From NCBI GenBank assembly GCA_022496805.1, contig CM040087.1, forward strand, positions 29,412,253 through 29,476,252: a DNA stretch of 64,000 nucleotides, given 5' to 3'. This DNA comes from Pohlia nutans. Its lineage: Eukaryota; Streptophyta; Bryopsida; Bryales; Mniaceae. Of this stretch, positions 34,708-48,249 are shown in pieces; the stretch's first letter is position 1; each line of letters begins with the position of its first letter. The notes beneath the pieces were generated by a model. It did not search any database and was not told where the DNA came from. It saw only the letters and a list, made by a program, of their open reading frames with translations. Position numbers and translations under genes: made by a program.

Positions 34708-36324
34708 TATCGCAATTTCAGACGTTCGTTTAGTTTCAGACTTCGGTGCTAGTTTCGCTATTTTGGGCATTTGAACTTGGGGACTCCGGCGCGGGGTTGA
34801 CGATTAGGGTGTCAATTTGCGGTTCATGGTTTCAATTTTGATTTGCAGCAGATTTGCAGATTTGAGACAGTGCGTCTATTAGTGATTCTATTAGTGGTAG
34901 TGTGTGTTATGTGACGTGAGCGTTGAGTTTACTTTTTTTTTCCCTATTTTATTGTGTTTTCCAAGTATAATTAGTATATAGACTTCATTTTTTATTCTAT
35001 AGGAGTATAAATATATCGAAGGAAAGCATTTCGTTGTATCTCAACGCAAAATCAATACTATAACTTGGTAGAGACTTCGAGATTCTGATCCAAATAAGAA
35101 GGTATATGAGGATGTGTTGCCTATGGACGCGAGGAAGAAGCAAAATCACATCGTGGTTTACGACAATGAACAAGAGAAAGCTGTAGATTTGCAGGTCCCA
35201 AAACTAGCTCAAAAAACTAGTTGTTGGGATTCAGTGACGCAACTCGTGCATGGCTTCAGCAAGGAAATGCTTCTTATCGTAGACCTGATGTATTGTGTGG
35301 AGTATTTATTAACTTTGCAGCTGAACAACATCTTGGAGCAAGGAGGCTTGGGTTGAGTTGATCACGTAATGCAAGCCCTTCACAGAGTGGAGAACAAGTT
35401 CCTTGGAAAGGAAGAAAATGATGCATTACTAAAAAAAATACTTTAATTGGAGGGAGCAGTGTGGCACCTACTCTTGTCATGAAACAGTGGGCTACTTGTA
35501 GAGATTGGCAATGCAAGAGGGTTAGTTTTGCTCATCCGCTTCAAGTGAGCACTTTAGAGGATGTGAAAAGCAAGATAAAAAATAAAAAAGGCTTCAAACA
35601 AGTTCGTGACATACCACTCGTCATGGTCAATGCAGCCATGGAAAATGTGTAATAATTGTTTTTGATGTTATTGATTTTGAGATTTTTATTTTAGTTGTGT
35701 ATTGTATGTAGATGTGCTCTTTCAATTGTCAATCGTTAATAACTAAAATTTATTAAAAATATAATTATATTTAAATACCTACTATTAATGTATATTATTT
35801 ACGGTAATAAATTAAAATAATTATTAATAATAATCATTAATAAATATTAAACTGTTAATAATAAAAATAATTAATAATAATAAATAATCAAATAATAATA
35901 TTAAACTTAAATATAATCAGTTAATTATTAATTAATTAATTTATATTATTAAATAAAATATACATATATATATATTGAATATATTATATATATTATATTT
36001 ATAAATGTTGTATATAATAAATTGATATTGATATCAAATATCATATTATAAGATAATAATATTGTATATAACATGTATATGTATTATACTTTAAATTGAT
36101 ATATATTATGGTAATATATTATTTAAACATAGACTTATTTAATATTATATTATTATTATTATTAATATGTTTAGATAGTCTTACTATAAATATTACATGT
36201 ATTTATTTATATTTATTATTTAATATAATATATGTGATATAAATATAGTATTAATATAATATAGATAAATATTAAATATTTTATAAATATATAATTTAAT
36301 ATACATTAATAATCGATTCTACTA
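34708..36324. other. Intergenic, possible decayed element, then AT-rich DNA
   Basis: Around 35100-35650 there are two short open frames (35114-35356 and 35461-35652) of moderate composition that could be remnants of a mobile-element gene. I do not recognise the product. From 35750 the DNA is almost pure A/T. Confidence 0.4.
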
Positions 36325-36735
36325 ATCATATTTTAATATAGTTACAGTATATAACATTACTATACTTACTATACTATTAATAGAATATTATAAATTTTAT
36401 TTATTTATTTATTTATTTATTATATTTATATATATTAATATTAATATTATATTATTATATATATATTTATATATATATTTGAACCAAAGCTCCAAACTCT
36501 TGAGAACATGATCAATGCTGCATATTTTTGTTAGTGCAGCGTGTTGTAACTATGTATTTTCAATTCAGAATTTTTTTGAAACCCTACTATAACCCTCTAG
36601 CTATGTGTGCCTTGAGTAACTAATTATATTTTAATATAGTTACAGTATATAACATTACTATACTTACTATACTATTAATAGAATTTTATAAATTTTATTT
36701 ATTTATTTATTTATTATATTTATATATATTAATAA

Positions 36736-36799
<64 letters not shown>

Positions 36800-36944
36800 T
36801 ATTTGAACCAAAGCTCCAAACTCTTGAGAACATGATCAATGCTGCATATTTTTGTTAGTGCAGCGTGTTGTAACTATGTATTTTCAATTCAGAATTTTTT
36901 TGAAACCCTACTATAACCGTCTAGCTATGTGTGCCTTGAGTAAC
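36325..36944. repeat. Recent tandem duplication, two units of about 295 and 325 bp
   Basis: The unit (ACTAATCATATTTTAATATAG ... TTGAACCAAAGCTCC ... GTGTGCCTTGAGTAAC) occurs at 36325-36619 and 36620-36944. The shared right halves are almost identical (CCCTCTAG against CCGTCTAG is one difference). Unit 2 is longer because of a (TA)n expansion at about 36741-36795. Confidence 0.9.
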
Positions 36945-37334
36945 AATTGTTTCTGTGTTCGAGTAGTGGGACTCTATTGCGACCTCTGGTCAGTAAGGGT
37001 GCCTCCTAGGTGGCACCCTCATGTGCCCTGTTTCCTACGCTACTACTGTCGAACGGTAGTTCGCACATGGCACTTGAGGTTGGGGGTCACCCGGCTCATC
37101 AACGGGTTTTCAGCCCTCAGTTCCAGAAGCAAGCCTCGGAGCTCTCCAAATTTTCATGGACGCGGTGAAATGGGCCACAAATTTTCTAGTATGTGAAATA
37201 AACTGATTCAATCTTCCTAATTGTGTATTTCCATTCTTTCAAAAAAAAATCTACAATACCCCCTAAGCTTTATCAGACATGCTGGACATACCTCTGTTCT
37301 GGCCCCTCTGTACGACAACCAATTGCATGTTTAA

Positions 37335-38279
37335 CCCCTAAATTTCCTTGTGTTTTTGGGAGCTTGAAACCTCAAAACTGCAATTTTCTACCTCTATGTA
37401 CTCCCGGGGATGTGAACCAAGTTTTTTTTACTTCTTTTAGAATTCCAACCGTAAGATCTTGTACCTAAGCCTATTCATAACTACTGTTTCAAAAATTGAC
37501 CGTTGGATGTTTATCATTTGCAAGATCATAACATCCAAAGTTTGGGCAAAAGTTTTTCTGGGCATTGCTTGGGAGGCATTGTCTCCATAGTGCAAAGGGG
37601 GACTTGAAGATTGTTACTCCAAACATTTTGCTCATATTTTTTCCATGTAGATAACTAAGTTGGGTACGCTCATGCAAAATTTTAGAGACTCATTACGCGT
37701 TTCAAACCTTCATGCAAATTAATCTCCGGAAGTAGGTATAAAAATGGCAATTTGGTGAAACATGCATCACATTAATTGTATTTGATTTTTGGAAAAAATG
37801 AACGGTGATTAGGTACCTCTATGATTTTATAAATTTTAGGCGAAATTATTTTTTAAAAATTTCAAAATCTCAAATTTTGACAAATTTCAAAAGAAAAGAA
37901 TGTGAAATTACAAAAAACCTTGGAGGTTGCTGTTCTTTATTTTGGAGGCTGCCCTTGTCAAGCCAAGAATATAATCAACATGGGTCACTTCAAATTCTGA
38001 GCCTAAATGTGGTGAAGAGCATGTCTCCAAAAAAAATTTGAAAAAATGATTATAATAAAAAGTTTTTTTTTGCCCCAGTTGGGCTTGAAACCAAAAATTT
38101 CAATAAAAAAATTATAAAATCCGAATTTGACTTTGTAATTTTTACCACACACCTTGTATGTATGACCACGCCCACGCCAAATTATAGTCTAAAATTCTTA
38201 ATTTAGACCTTCCATCTAAGCTGCCCGAAACAGCAAAAAGCCATTTTGGCTTTTAAGGGCCTTTAGGGGTTAAAAAAAT
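37335..38279. mobile_element. TTAA-flanked element (piggyBac-like), 945 bp
   Basis: TTAA (37331-37334) precedes CCCCTAAATTTCC, and GGGCCTTTAGGGG ends at 38279, followed by TTAA (38280-38283). No transposase is visible. Confidence 0.75.
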
Positions 38280-38755
38280 TCACTTTGAGGTGATTCTCCA
38301 TCAGGTAAGCTCCATTTATTTAGTCTCCATAGTGAGCTGAATCCGCACTCTAAGCTTATGATCATGTCGGGCTCCGAGCATTCCAAAGCCCCATTTTCAC
38401 GTCCTCAAACACATTAATGCACCGCTTTCCGTGTAAAAAAAAGTGGACCGAAATCCAAAATCAACGACTGATTTCTTTTTCCAGGCTAAACCATACAAGT
38501 ACGGAAGAGTGTTATACGGTTGGATTATGCATAGAATTCAATCCTGAGGACAAATAACCGGCTAGTCGCATAGTCTCTGCCTTACCCTATGTTTCTTTTT
38601 ACATCTTGTTTGTACTGTTCAGCCATGTAACTCCTTAAAATCAAAGGGTTTACATAGTCTCTCCCCTAGAAGGGCAAAGACAATAAAAGAAAACAGTGGA
38701 AGTCGTTCAGTGTAGAAGAAAACTACACGGATTTCTCATGTCACTTTGGGGTTAA

Positions 38756-39294
38756 CCCCTAAGTGACCGATCAACCACTTTATGGTCCCTGCCCTTTTTT
38801 CACGGGCTAACCGAGATGGAATTTTTCTTTTATAGAAAATAAAAAATATCTTCAAATAGGGAATCAGGTCTACTTTCCAACCCAATTTGAATCATGTCGA
38901 TTAGAGTTAAACTCCACCAGGGAGAAGTTTTCAAAGACAAACACTTCTACATTGTCTAGTGTTAAAATTTTTACTATTTGGGGAAAGTAGTGATGTTCTC
39001 TCCTTTGAAAAAAATTCTTTTCTAGATTTTAGAATAGAATGTTTATTTTTAACAAATCATAACAAATTCTAAATTCTAAAAATAAAATTTGTAATTTTGA
39101 TAAATATTTGAAGTTAAATGCTTCTAAATTCGTTATGAGAAGATAAAAAACTATTTTTTAAAATTTGAATGTATGGATAATTACTAAACATTATGCTCCT
39201 CATTTTCTCTTTCGGACCAAACTTCATCAAAATTGAAGAAGTAATTTATTATAGCACATCTATGTTTTGCCCTTACCCCTCCGGCATTTAGGGG
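38756..39294. mobile_element. TTAA-flanked element (piggyBac-like), 539 bp
   Basis: TTAA at 38752-38755 and 39295-39298; ends CCCCTAAGTG and CATTTAGGGG. The interior (reverse strand) matches 50719-51250, including AGCACATCTATGTTTTG and GATGAAGTTTGGT-like blocks, so these are inverted copies of one family. Confidence 0.85.
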
Positions 39295-39994
39295 TTAAGG
39301 TATACCGTAATTAGTTTAGATCATGGATGTAAACAGATTATCATTTCACTGATTTGCGCAGTCAGGGTAAAAAAATTACTGTCCTTGCTTCCTTCCCCAA
39401 ATGACGGCCAACTCAATACCATCATGCAGCTCACGCAAGCGTCAGCTGTACACTACAGTATAAGAAGGAACATAACTTACTGTCCTAACAACTCACTATT
39501 CTATAGGAGCAACTTACCACACTCCACTCCAATCAATTAATATCAGGGTTTTATTTTTATTTTTGGGTCATCTAACTTTAGGTTATAAAGCTCACATGCA
39601 AATGAATGAGGTTGGTTTTTCTTTTTTGGAAAACCTGGCGACATGTCTGTCTTTTCATACGTCCTATCTTTTTCATCCAATATATTGGGCTATCGGGAAA
39701 TCCTTCGTACATCATGTTTATTTCATTTAACATCTTGGCATTTTCATTGACTACGTATAACACAGAAAGTCCGAGCTTGGCTTGCAACTGGAGCAATCCG
39801 TTGCCCAAGTGGCTATATGAGGTGACATTCTTCTCATTATGTTCCCACGTGGTGATTCTCTCTGTGGATTTTTGTAGCAAACTGGCTACAAAATGTCAAA
39901 AAGAAAGAAGATAAAAAATAAAAATAAAAAACCTTAGTTAATAGCACGTCATTCAATACCTGAGTTTTTTATAAAGGGCCCAATGATCAGTAAC

Positions 39995-41088
39995 CCTTAA
40001 AGAACCACAAATCCATTTTTTGGATAGATTCTAGGCAACAGCCCAACATGATCAAGTGTTTCAGCTTTGTTTGAGTTGGTATTTTTGTTAGATGTTTAAG
40101 TTGAGTTATCATTCATCTTTTGATTGTTGAGATTGGAAAATAGACTTCATTTGAAGATTGTACACCGTCAAGAAATCTGAAATTTAAGTGTCCAAATTAT
40201 AAAGAGCATTTTAACCCTTTAACGTCCCATTCCTTTGCAGAAAAGTCAAACTACACTTTTATACACAGTTCAGCATTCAAGAATTAATAAAATATATTTT
40301 TTGATATTTTTCATGCATGAAATTGTATGTTTCCTATTAGTCCTAAAAATTTCTATTTTTTTTAATACAAAATGAAATTTTTACAAATTTTTAGGTCAAA
40401 CACTTCAAGAAATTCATATTAATTACAAAGAATCTTAAAAAAATATAGGTTTTTTTAGAACATGTGCAAATGCAATGGAGAATCACATGATATATTTTTG
40501 TAGAATTTTTGAATTTTAATTATTAAAATTCAAAAAGTGAACATTCTATGCAGTGCAATTTAGACCTTGAGCTACCTAGCTTGCAACAGAAATAAAATAT
40601 TCAATACTTGAAATTTGTAAGATCCGAAAAGTGAAGTGAAAACTAGACTTGATAAACTTCATTTTCTCAATTGAGAGCAATATCAAAAAATGTCATCTCC
40701 AAGTTCAAAATTGGCTTTGACCAACAATCATCCACTATTTGGATGCGCGGTCCTTAAAGGGTTAAGAATGCTTCAATCATTTGTCTCTTTTAATTTCTTC
40801 ACATTCATTTTTCAACTACTTGTAAACATAACTTTATCTACCTAATAATATAATTATATACATTAAATTTGTCAAAAATATATTTATTTTAAGCTCTTTT
40901 TTTTTTTCTTGTTTAGATGATAGAATTTATAAATATTTCAAATATCATCTAATCATGTTGAATTTTTTTTCATACCTCCATTAGATTGATGACCATCTAT
41001 GAAAAATTATAAATCAAACATTGTGATATTTCAAGTATGCATATTGTAGGGCTTTGACTTTCACAAAACAAGTGAGGACCTTTAGGGG
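39995..41088. mobile_element. TTAA-type element split by a younger copy
   Basis: The left end CCCTTAAAGAACCACA (after GTAA, a likely mutated TTAA) mirrors the right end TGAGGACCTTTAGGGG at 41088, which is followed by TTAA (41089-41092). The element at 40215-40761 sits inside. Without it the host is about 550 bp, the usual size. Confidence 0.65.
40215..40761. mobile_element. TTAA-flanked element, 547 bp, nested
   Basis: TTAA at 40211-40214 and 40762-40765; ends CCCTTTAACGTCCCATTCC and GCGGTCCTTAAAGGG. Interior blocks such as AACTAGACTTGATAAACTTC match the 51824 element. Confidence 0.85.
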
Positions 41089-41211
41089 TTAAAAAGCATC
41101 CAATCTTATTCATAAAAAAATGGCTCTATCTTATTATATTGTTGAATTATATGTTTGAGTATTTGACGTATGAATTATTCATGAAGTTCTCCAAGATTCT
41201 CTTTTTCACTA

Positions 41212-42165
41212 CCGTACCTTCCAAGCAGCTTCGTCTTTAAATAATTCAAAAAAACCGAGACGAATTTTTTGGAAATTATAAGTAGATTTTGCTGAACATC
41301 ATATTTATTGTTTTTTGAAATAGTCGAAATGTTGAATTATTACCATTTTCACATATTTTATCATGATTTTGAGAGGAAAATGTGAATTGCTGGGGAAGAA
41401 AGAGCTGACCTTGTAATCAAGTTCATTCCAAGTCACTCCCAAATGATATGGGATAAGAACTTGCAAGCTCATGTGAATTCTCACCACACCATATTTTCAG
41501 TAGATTTTGATGCACAATTGAGCATACCAAATGATCTTATTTTGAAAAAAATTCTACTAGGAAAAGTGAGAAGAACAAGTTGTCTATCACCTCCAAAAAG
41601 AATTTTGTGATTTGAAGTTTTTGTGCATGATTTATGAACAAAATTCAGTACGGGTGTGAAGAACGTGCATGAGTTGAATGAGAAGAACATGTGTTGTGAT
41701 CAGACTTTCGAGGCTCAATTGTGCATAGTAGACTATCTTATTTTGAGAATTGTTCAACTAAGAATAGTTGCATTTTCAAGTAATCTTTCACTTCCAAAAA
41801 GAATTTTGTGATTTGATGTATTTTTTCTCAAGTTATTCACATTCTTGTAAAGGAGTTTAACCGGTGATTAAGAGAACAAGAAGTGAGAATTCTACATATC
41901 CCACATTCATTGTTGGCACTAGTGTCCTGAATTTTGTATAAAGCACAAGACTTTACAACTCTCAATCATTAGGATCTTGCAAGTGCAGTGATCCATATTG
42001 TGGTACTAACTTGCAAGGCCCTTTTGGATGAATGATGAAAACACAATATTATGTTTTTTCAAGAAAATGAATTTAACTAATCTATAAAAATGGCAAACGA
42101 ACATGACTTTTTGAAAAATATTAAATATTTGTTTGAAGCATGACGAAGCTACTTGGAAGGTACGG
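41212..42165. mobile_element. TA-flanked element with CCGTACCTTCC inverted ends
   Basis: CCGTACCTTCCAAGCAGCTT (41212) matches the inverted right end (to 42165) over 24 bp with one mismatch. TA lies on both sides (41210-41211, 42166-42167). Inside is a diverged direct repeat of about 200 bp (41507 and 41711 on; both carry AAAAAGAATTTTGTGATTTG). It is 954 bp, non-coding, and the same type as 54194-55107. Confidence 0.85.
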
Positions 42166-42333
42166 TATTCAAATCATTCTTTGTAAACAATCAATTTTCT
42201 AAAATTTTGTGCCAACTTTATCCTCCACCTACGGTATTAACGTATTGGATCAGGATACAAAATTCCACTGGGATTTGAAATTCAAGATACAAAATGGTAT
42301 GGTGACGTAGTAATGGTGAGTAGTGAGCATTAA

Positions 42334-42874
42334 CCCTTTAGCGCGCCGGTGTCCAGATTCTGGACGCCGGATGAATTTCAGCAGCTCGTTTTCTGTAGGT
42401 ACTGGATGTTTTTCATCCATTTTTTATTTATTTTCATTCTTGTGCTAGTTGAATACCATTTGAACGGTATGGATCTTCCAAATAAGATAATGTGAATTTT
42501 TGAATATTTACAAAAGTGATTAATGTCAAGTTTCAATCTTAGTTCAAAAAGAGAGACCTTAAATATGATTTTCCATAGTAAGTAGAATCAAATAATGGAA
42601 ACCATACCATCTCGTAGTGCGTGTCATTCTAATTTCATTACAATATTTTAAAAAAAAATTGTGTTAATTTTGGATTTTTAATCGAATTTCAAGAGAAAAC
42701 CTTGCAAAATTACTTTTAAAATATTAATAATAAATATGATGAATCCAACCGTACGGATGTTATCTACACATTGACATTTAAAACTTTGTTTTGTACATCA
42801 ACTCCATTTTCGTTTTTCATCAACCATTTTATAACAAATCTTTGAAAACAGTGTTGAATCGGGACGTTAAAGGG
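42334..42874. mobile_element. TTAA-flanked element, 541 bp
   Basis: TTAA at 42330-42333 and 42875-42878; ends CCCTTTAGCGCG and CGGGACGTTAAAGGG. No coding region. Confidence 0.85.
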
Positions 42875-44063
42875 TTAAAAGCCAGCCGAATGTGTTCAAA
42901 AAAAATTCAGTGTGTTAAAAAAAAAACCTTAAAAAGAAAGAGTTAGTGAGTATGAACAATGGACCCACACTGCAGTCCAGTTTAAAGTGAAAATCTGTGC
43001 TATTTAGATGGGACTTGAAAAATGCACTAAAAACAACTTACACTAATTCATGTATACACCCAGGAAGTCCACTCCATCAATCTGCGGCAACTTAAGGTAG
43101 ACAGTGCTTAAACCGCCCACTTAAGGGATTCGGCAAGATTGAGGCAGGCAAAAATTATTGCAAAAATCCCACACGCTTGCGAGAATCAGAGGAGTCGTTG
43201 GGCAGCATGTGCACAGGTAGATCAATCTCCCTTGATGAATAAGAAATTCGCAAAGTGACATGAACAAAAAGCCCTACATACGTGCCCTGCTGCCACTATC
43301 TCCAACCAATACCGGGGTGAAATCCGACCACGGTGGTGTACAAATCCGCCCATAAGGTTTCCTATATCTATCTGTGACTACATTTAGTCTTTGAGCACCA
43401 TTACTTTGTAACGACACACGTTGGTTGAAAATTTCCGCAACACACAAACATATAAGCACGCACAAAGCCCAACATAACGGTCCAGATGTAGTGCCTCATA
43501 TTGAAATGTGCATTGTCAAAAACCGTGCATCTCGCATGGTTGATCTGTCTAGCTAACAACCCAAATCTGTTTGGCCAAGGTGCGGTGTTGCTCACGTAAC
43601 AATCCAAATCCGCTTTGTCAAGCTACAGTGCTGCTCAGGTGACAATGCAAATCTTGCCTAGTCAATTTGCAGTGCTGCAAATACATAGTCCAACCTTCAA
43701 CTTTTGTAAGCTTAACTTAAGTTAAAAGGGAAACGCACACAGGGAAACCATTATGAGCTCCATGTGGATGCTACAACAACTGCAGTAAGTTTTTCCAACG
43801 TACGGAGCGGTTACAAGTCTTGCACACATGACAATGAGATTGGTTAGACTTTCTTGACTGACTTTGCGTTTCAGAAGTTGCTTCCACCAATCTGCGAGAT
43901 GCATGATTCATTTCACCTTTTGAGGTTTATTATTGCTTTGCTATGATGACACTATGTCCAACTTTTGAGGATTATTAATGTATGTTGCTTTGGTACCTAT
44001 AATGACATGACAAAAGGAGAACCTGAATTTAAGTCCAAAAACTAAGAAGCTTCTCAGTTTTTG

Positions 44064-44527
44064 TCTTCTCTGTGGTAACATAGAGATTGAAGTTTTAGAG
44101 CTTCCAGTTGTACGTAAGAACCAGTCGATGCAGTCTTCGTTCAGTCTCTCTAGGTTGCCCAGCTGCTTCTCCATCCAGTCGCTCTTTGTGAATTGCTGTA
44201 CGTAGAAGACGTTGTCATCAGTCTAGAGAGAGACTTGAATAGAGAGAGACTTGCACATTGAAGCATCAGTCTAGAGAGAGACTTGAATAGAGAGAGACTT
44301 GCACATTGAAGCATAACGTTCTTTACTAGTACTGAATAATAATCCTTGCATCTGAGGTCCCCACTGCTGGAATGGAATGGAATCCTAAGCATCAATCACA
44401 ACGAAAACGAAGTCTAGAGAGAGACTTGAATATATAGAGAGAGACTTGCATATATAGAGAGAGACTTCTCTGTGGTAACATGGAGATTGAAGTTTTCGAG
44501 CTTCCACTCGTACGTAAGAACCAGTCC
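44064..44527. repeat. Local duplications with GAGAGAGACTT runs
   Basis: CTTCTCTGTGGTAACAT(A/G)GAGATTGAAG...CGTACGTAAGAACCAGTC occurs at about 44064-44130 and 44466-44527. Between them, GTCTAGAGAGAGACTTGAAT units repeat at 44219, 44267 and 44411. They lie downstream of the transposase frame. Confidence 0.8.
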
Positions 44528-47353
44528 TGAGTGTTGAATGAATGGCAAAGACAGTCCAACAGTTTGGTGCGACACTGACTGTACGTACTAATTAAACAAA
44601 AGGAAAGCAGCACCGATGGCTCACGGCAAACACAAAATAAAAATAAAAACTTGATTGATTAGAGTAACCTCAATTATCAATGACCTCGGTGCGCCCATAG
44701 GGGTTCGACCAAGGGCGATAAATCAGAGATGGGGAGTCCAGCCTTCTTCCGACGTCGACGTTCCACTGCAATTTTCATGTTTTGCATGCAGACAGGTTTG
44801 GAGAGAGCACGAAGTTGCAGCTGGTTGTAAGACTCATGGCGGGGGGTGGCATGCTTGATGAAGTCATGCAGGCGTTGCCCGGCGGCACTACATGCGGTGG
44901 GTGTCCAAAGGGAGTCAAAGGAATCTTCGCCTCTCTTTCCTCGCGGCGCCTGATCTTCTGAGCGTCGGCCTGCGATTTTTCTTGATCACGTCGCAGCTTG
45001 GACCTCTCAACTTCTTTACACTTCTTCTCACGCTCTTCACCTGCTACGGCCTTCTTGGCAGACTTATCAGCCATCATCTTCAGATACTCATCCGTGGTCA
45101 ATATTATGCTCTTAGAGTAGTCAACGTATGGTTGATCGCCACGGTCTCGTGGTGCGGGGCGCACATGCTCCGGGAGCGACAAGAAGCTCATGATGTTGGG
45201 CGGGTCGGAGCTCATGGATAGTGTTGTTTGATGAGCAGTAGACTCGTTGCCACTCTCGGGCAGTGCAAAGTTGCCCTCCTCTTCCGTAATCTCGGCCACA
45301 AAGTACTGCCGCGGTTGGATATTCTCGGGCTGCGTCTCTGGAATGACGATGTCATTCGTGATGTCTTCTACAACCAAACTATCAAGCTCATGTTGAAGCT
45401 GCTCCACTCCAGGCATCACCAAGGGCTCCTCTTCATCGGCGGATCGGAAGCATTCGCTGGGTGCCATCTTGCCGACCATCTTGCTATCGTCCAAGGGCCA
45501 AATTCCGCACGCCTCAAAACCCTTCTTGATGTTATTCTCGGTCATGGCCTTGCGGAGGGACAAGGATACCCATTGGGCGAGTATTTCCTTCGTTGCGAGC
45601 TCACCGTTGTGGCTCAAAGACCACACATCCCTGTACATGCGAAATGCAGTCTTGAATGGCTTGAATATTGATACATCAAGCGGTTGAAGAGCATGCGATG
45701 TGTGCGAGGGTAGGGTGATCATGTCGAGCCTTGCTTCTCTGGCCTGTCTCACTGCATCTAGAGTCACGTGGCTGTTATGCCCGTCAAGAATAAGCAGGTG
45801 CCGACAAGTAGATGAAATATCACCTTGTCGATTCACAGCTTCAATGAAATGAGATAGCTACTTTGAAAACAGAATGCCCGTCATCCATGCATGTGGCTGC
45901 ATGGCCATGGTTGCGCCTGCCTCACACTTCTCTATGAAATTTCTGCGAAATCTTTTACCTTTGAAAATATAAAAATTCAGGATCGTGCCACCCGCCGCAT
46001 TCATGCATGCAAGCACGCTTAGCCATTCCCGTTGATCAAGCATGACTGTGTGCACGTTCCTTGAACCCATCTTAGCCAAGACTAATCCACCACCATTGCG
46101 ACCCGCTTGCGCACCAGATTCATCACAATTCCACACTTGATGTGATGAGTAGCTGTGAGTCTCATAGAGCTTTGCTAAATTCGAATAAAAGGACGCCACA
46201 CTCTTCGGACACAAGCCACGAGCACGCCCTGCTTCCAATCCTTGCGAATGGTGCAAAGACAATTCGGGATGACGCTGCTTGAACCACTTAACCCATCCTT
46301 GGCCTGAGATACCATTCGTAAATGGAATCGCGCGGAATTGAGTGATCTCTGCAACCTTGAGTCGACATTGCGTGATTGTTATGGGATGCCCAATACTCTG
46401 CATTTTCATGACCCACTCCACGAGCAAAGACTCCTCGGCATGAGATAGCACTCCAGGGCGACCACGGTGTCTACCCACAGTCCGACCCATCAAATGATCA
46501 CGAAGGCTTGATGCTGGAATTCCATGAATACGCCCTGTCGCACGAATTCCTAAACCGTTGTCAATATCGTTGATAGCAGCTTGCAAGGCCTCCGTGGACC
46601 AATTCCCATTCTTCCTACGGCGTACGGGCCTCCAAAGAGGCTGAGAATTAAGCTCCGATGGAAGACTTCCATGTTCAGATGTCGGCAGTGTTGACCCGCG
46701 CACAAGTGGGGTCCCAAAATTTAAACGTGTTGCAGCCCGGCCTCCTCGTCCACCTGCGTTTCTTGCCGTCTCTTCCGCTGCACTGTGGAGCATGTCTGAG
46801 CGTCCTATAAGTTAAACACAACCTACTGGTGTTAGACTCCGCTTTCACAAACATCTTTGCATTTCAAATCAAAAATTTAAGATGGCTAGACAATTTAAGA
46901 ATGCTATGTGTAATTCTTGACAGTAGCCAAATTGATTCTATTGATCAGCATTCAATTTCAACATCACTGAGTACAGAGTAAGATATTGCAAATTTTCAAG
47001 TGCAAGCTAGCTTGATTTTATGTGATTCGTTAACTCACGTTACAACAAAAGCAGCATGAAAGTCTGAAAAATGAGTGACTTCAACCATTGATGTCAACAC
47101 CAGTGGTATTCAATTAATTTCCAAATAAATATCCCTTAACTTATCCTGACTTCTAAAACCTCGACTTGTATCAAAAATCCACATTTAATCCAGATATCCA
47201 AAAAGGATTTGCAAGATTTGCAAGAATTGCTCGGTGTGGAACCAAGTGACCAGCAACCTCACTCTCATTGCAAATCTGGTGAACCTTGAGTCTTTGTCAG
47301 TGAGACTTGATTCTTAAATCATTACTAAAATCATCTATTTACTTATATTTTAA

Positions 47354-47355
<2 letters not shown>

Positions 47356-47436
<81 letters not shown>
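47356..47436. repeat. (TA)n microsatellite in the transposase intron
   Basis: About 80 bp of uninterrupted alternating T and A. It produces spurious Tyr/Ile frames on both strands. Confidence 0.95.
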
Positions 47437-47440
<4 letters not shown>

Positions 47441-47466
47441 CAAGAAGGGCAGGCCCATTTTCTTAA

Positions 47467-47691
47467 CCCTTAAAGTGCTGATGGGGATAGTAGATACGTT
47501 GGCATATATTTGACATTTGTTATAAATAAAAAGTTGTAAATTGAGACCCCAATAGCTCATTAAAATCATGTCAACTTGAATTTTAACTTCACTTTTGATC
47601 TTAAACTCATAGGAGGTGTGAAACCATGCCAAATACAATGGAATATTATTGTATAATACTAGTCGGAAAGGGCTCTTTGGACCTTTAGGGG
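47467..47691. mobile_element. TTAA-flanked element, 225 bp, inside the transposase intron
   Basis: TTAA at 47463-47466 and 47692-47695; ends CCCTTAAAGTGC and GACCTTTAGGGG. The interior resembles 52305-52530 in size and blocks such as (C/T)AGTAGCTCATTA(A/G)AA. Confidence 0.85.
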
Positions 47692-48145
47692 TTAAAACAG
47701 ACGGAGAAAGACAGACAACAGACAACGTTCTAGGTTGTAAAATGAGACCCTTATGGCGCAGTCTTTTTCTCCACACCAGCCTCGTATCTTTCTTAGATCC
47801 AAGGACTTTCCTACTTATTGAATTGCCTAAGAGAAATTGGTCTGGTAGATGGGCATTAACTTGATTCATTGCTTGTGGCTGAATCCAGGTGTATGACATC
47901 AAATGAGATGCGTCTTTCTACTTTCCCAAGGGCCATATTTCAGCTCAAGAAACTTATGGAATTGTAAGTGATTTTGATCTGTAGTACCATTGCGCACCAC
48001 AATCTATAGAATTCTAGGGCTTGGTAGGACTTCATGAGTTAATTTTCTAGGGTTTCCACTTGTGTCTGACTTTCTTATTCTTTCACGAGGGTTGACAACA
48101 CTCTGATCGGAGGAGAATTCCCAGCAGAACTTTCCTCTCTTCACA

Positions 48146-48249
48146 ACATGATTTTAATGAGCTATGGGGTCTCAATTTGGAGCTTCATATTTACAAGAAA
48201 TGTCAAATATGCGCCAACGTATATACTATCTCCATCAATCTTTTAAGGG
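48146..48249. mobile_element. Truncated inverted copy of the 47467 element
   Basis: Read in reverse, 48249-48146 matches the left 105 bp of the 47467-47691 element (CCCTTAAAAG, GATGGAGATAGTATATACGT, TTGAGACCCC, AGCTCATTAAAATCATG). Its flank is TTGA, probably a mutated TTAA. The other half is missing. Confidence 0.75.

Noticed and set aside
35114..35652. Genes in the two short frames
   Set aside because: Too short, no family features, and surrounded by repeat-derived AT-rich DNA; listed only as possible remnants.
47307..47902. Tyr/Ile-repeat proteins
   Set aside because: They are translations of the (TA)n microsatellite.
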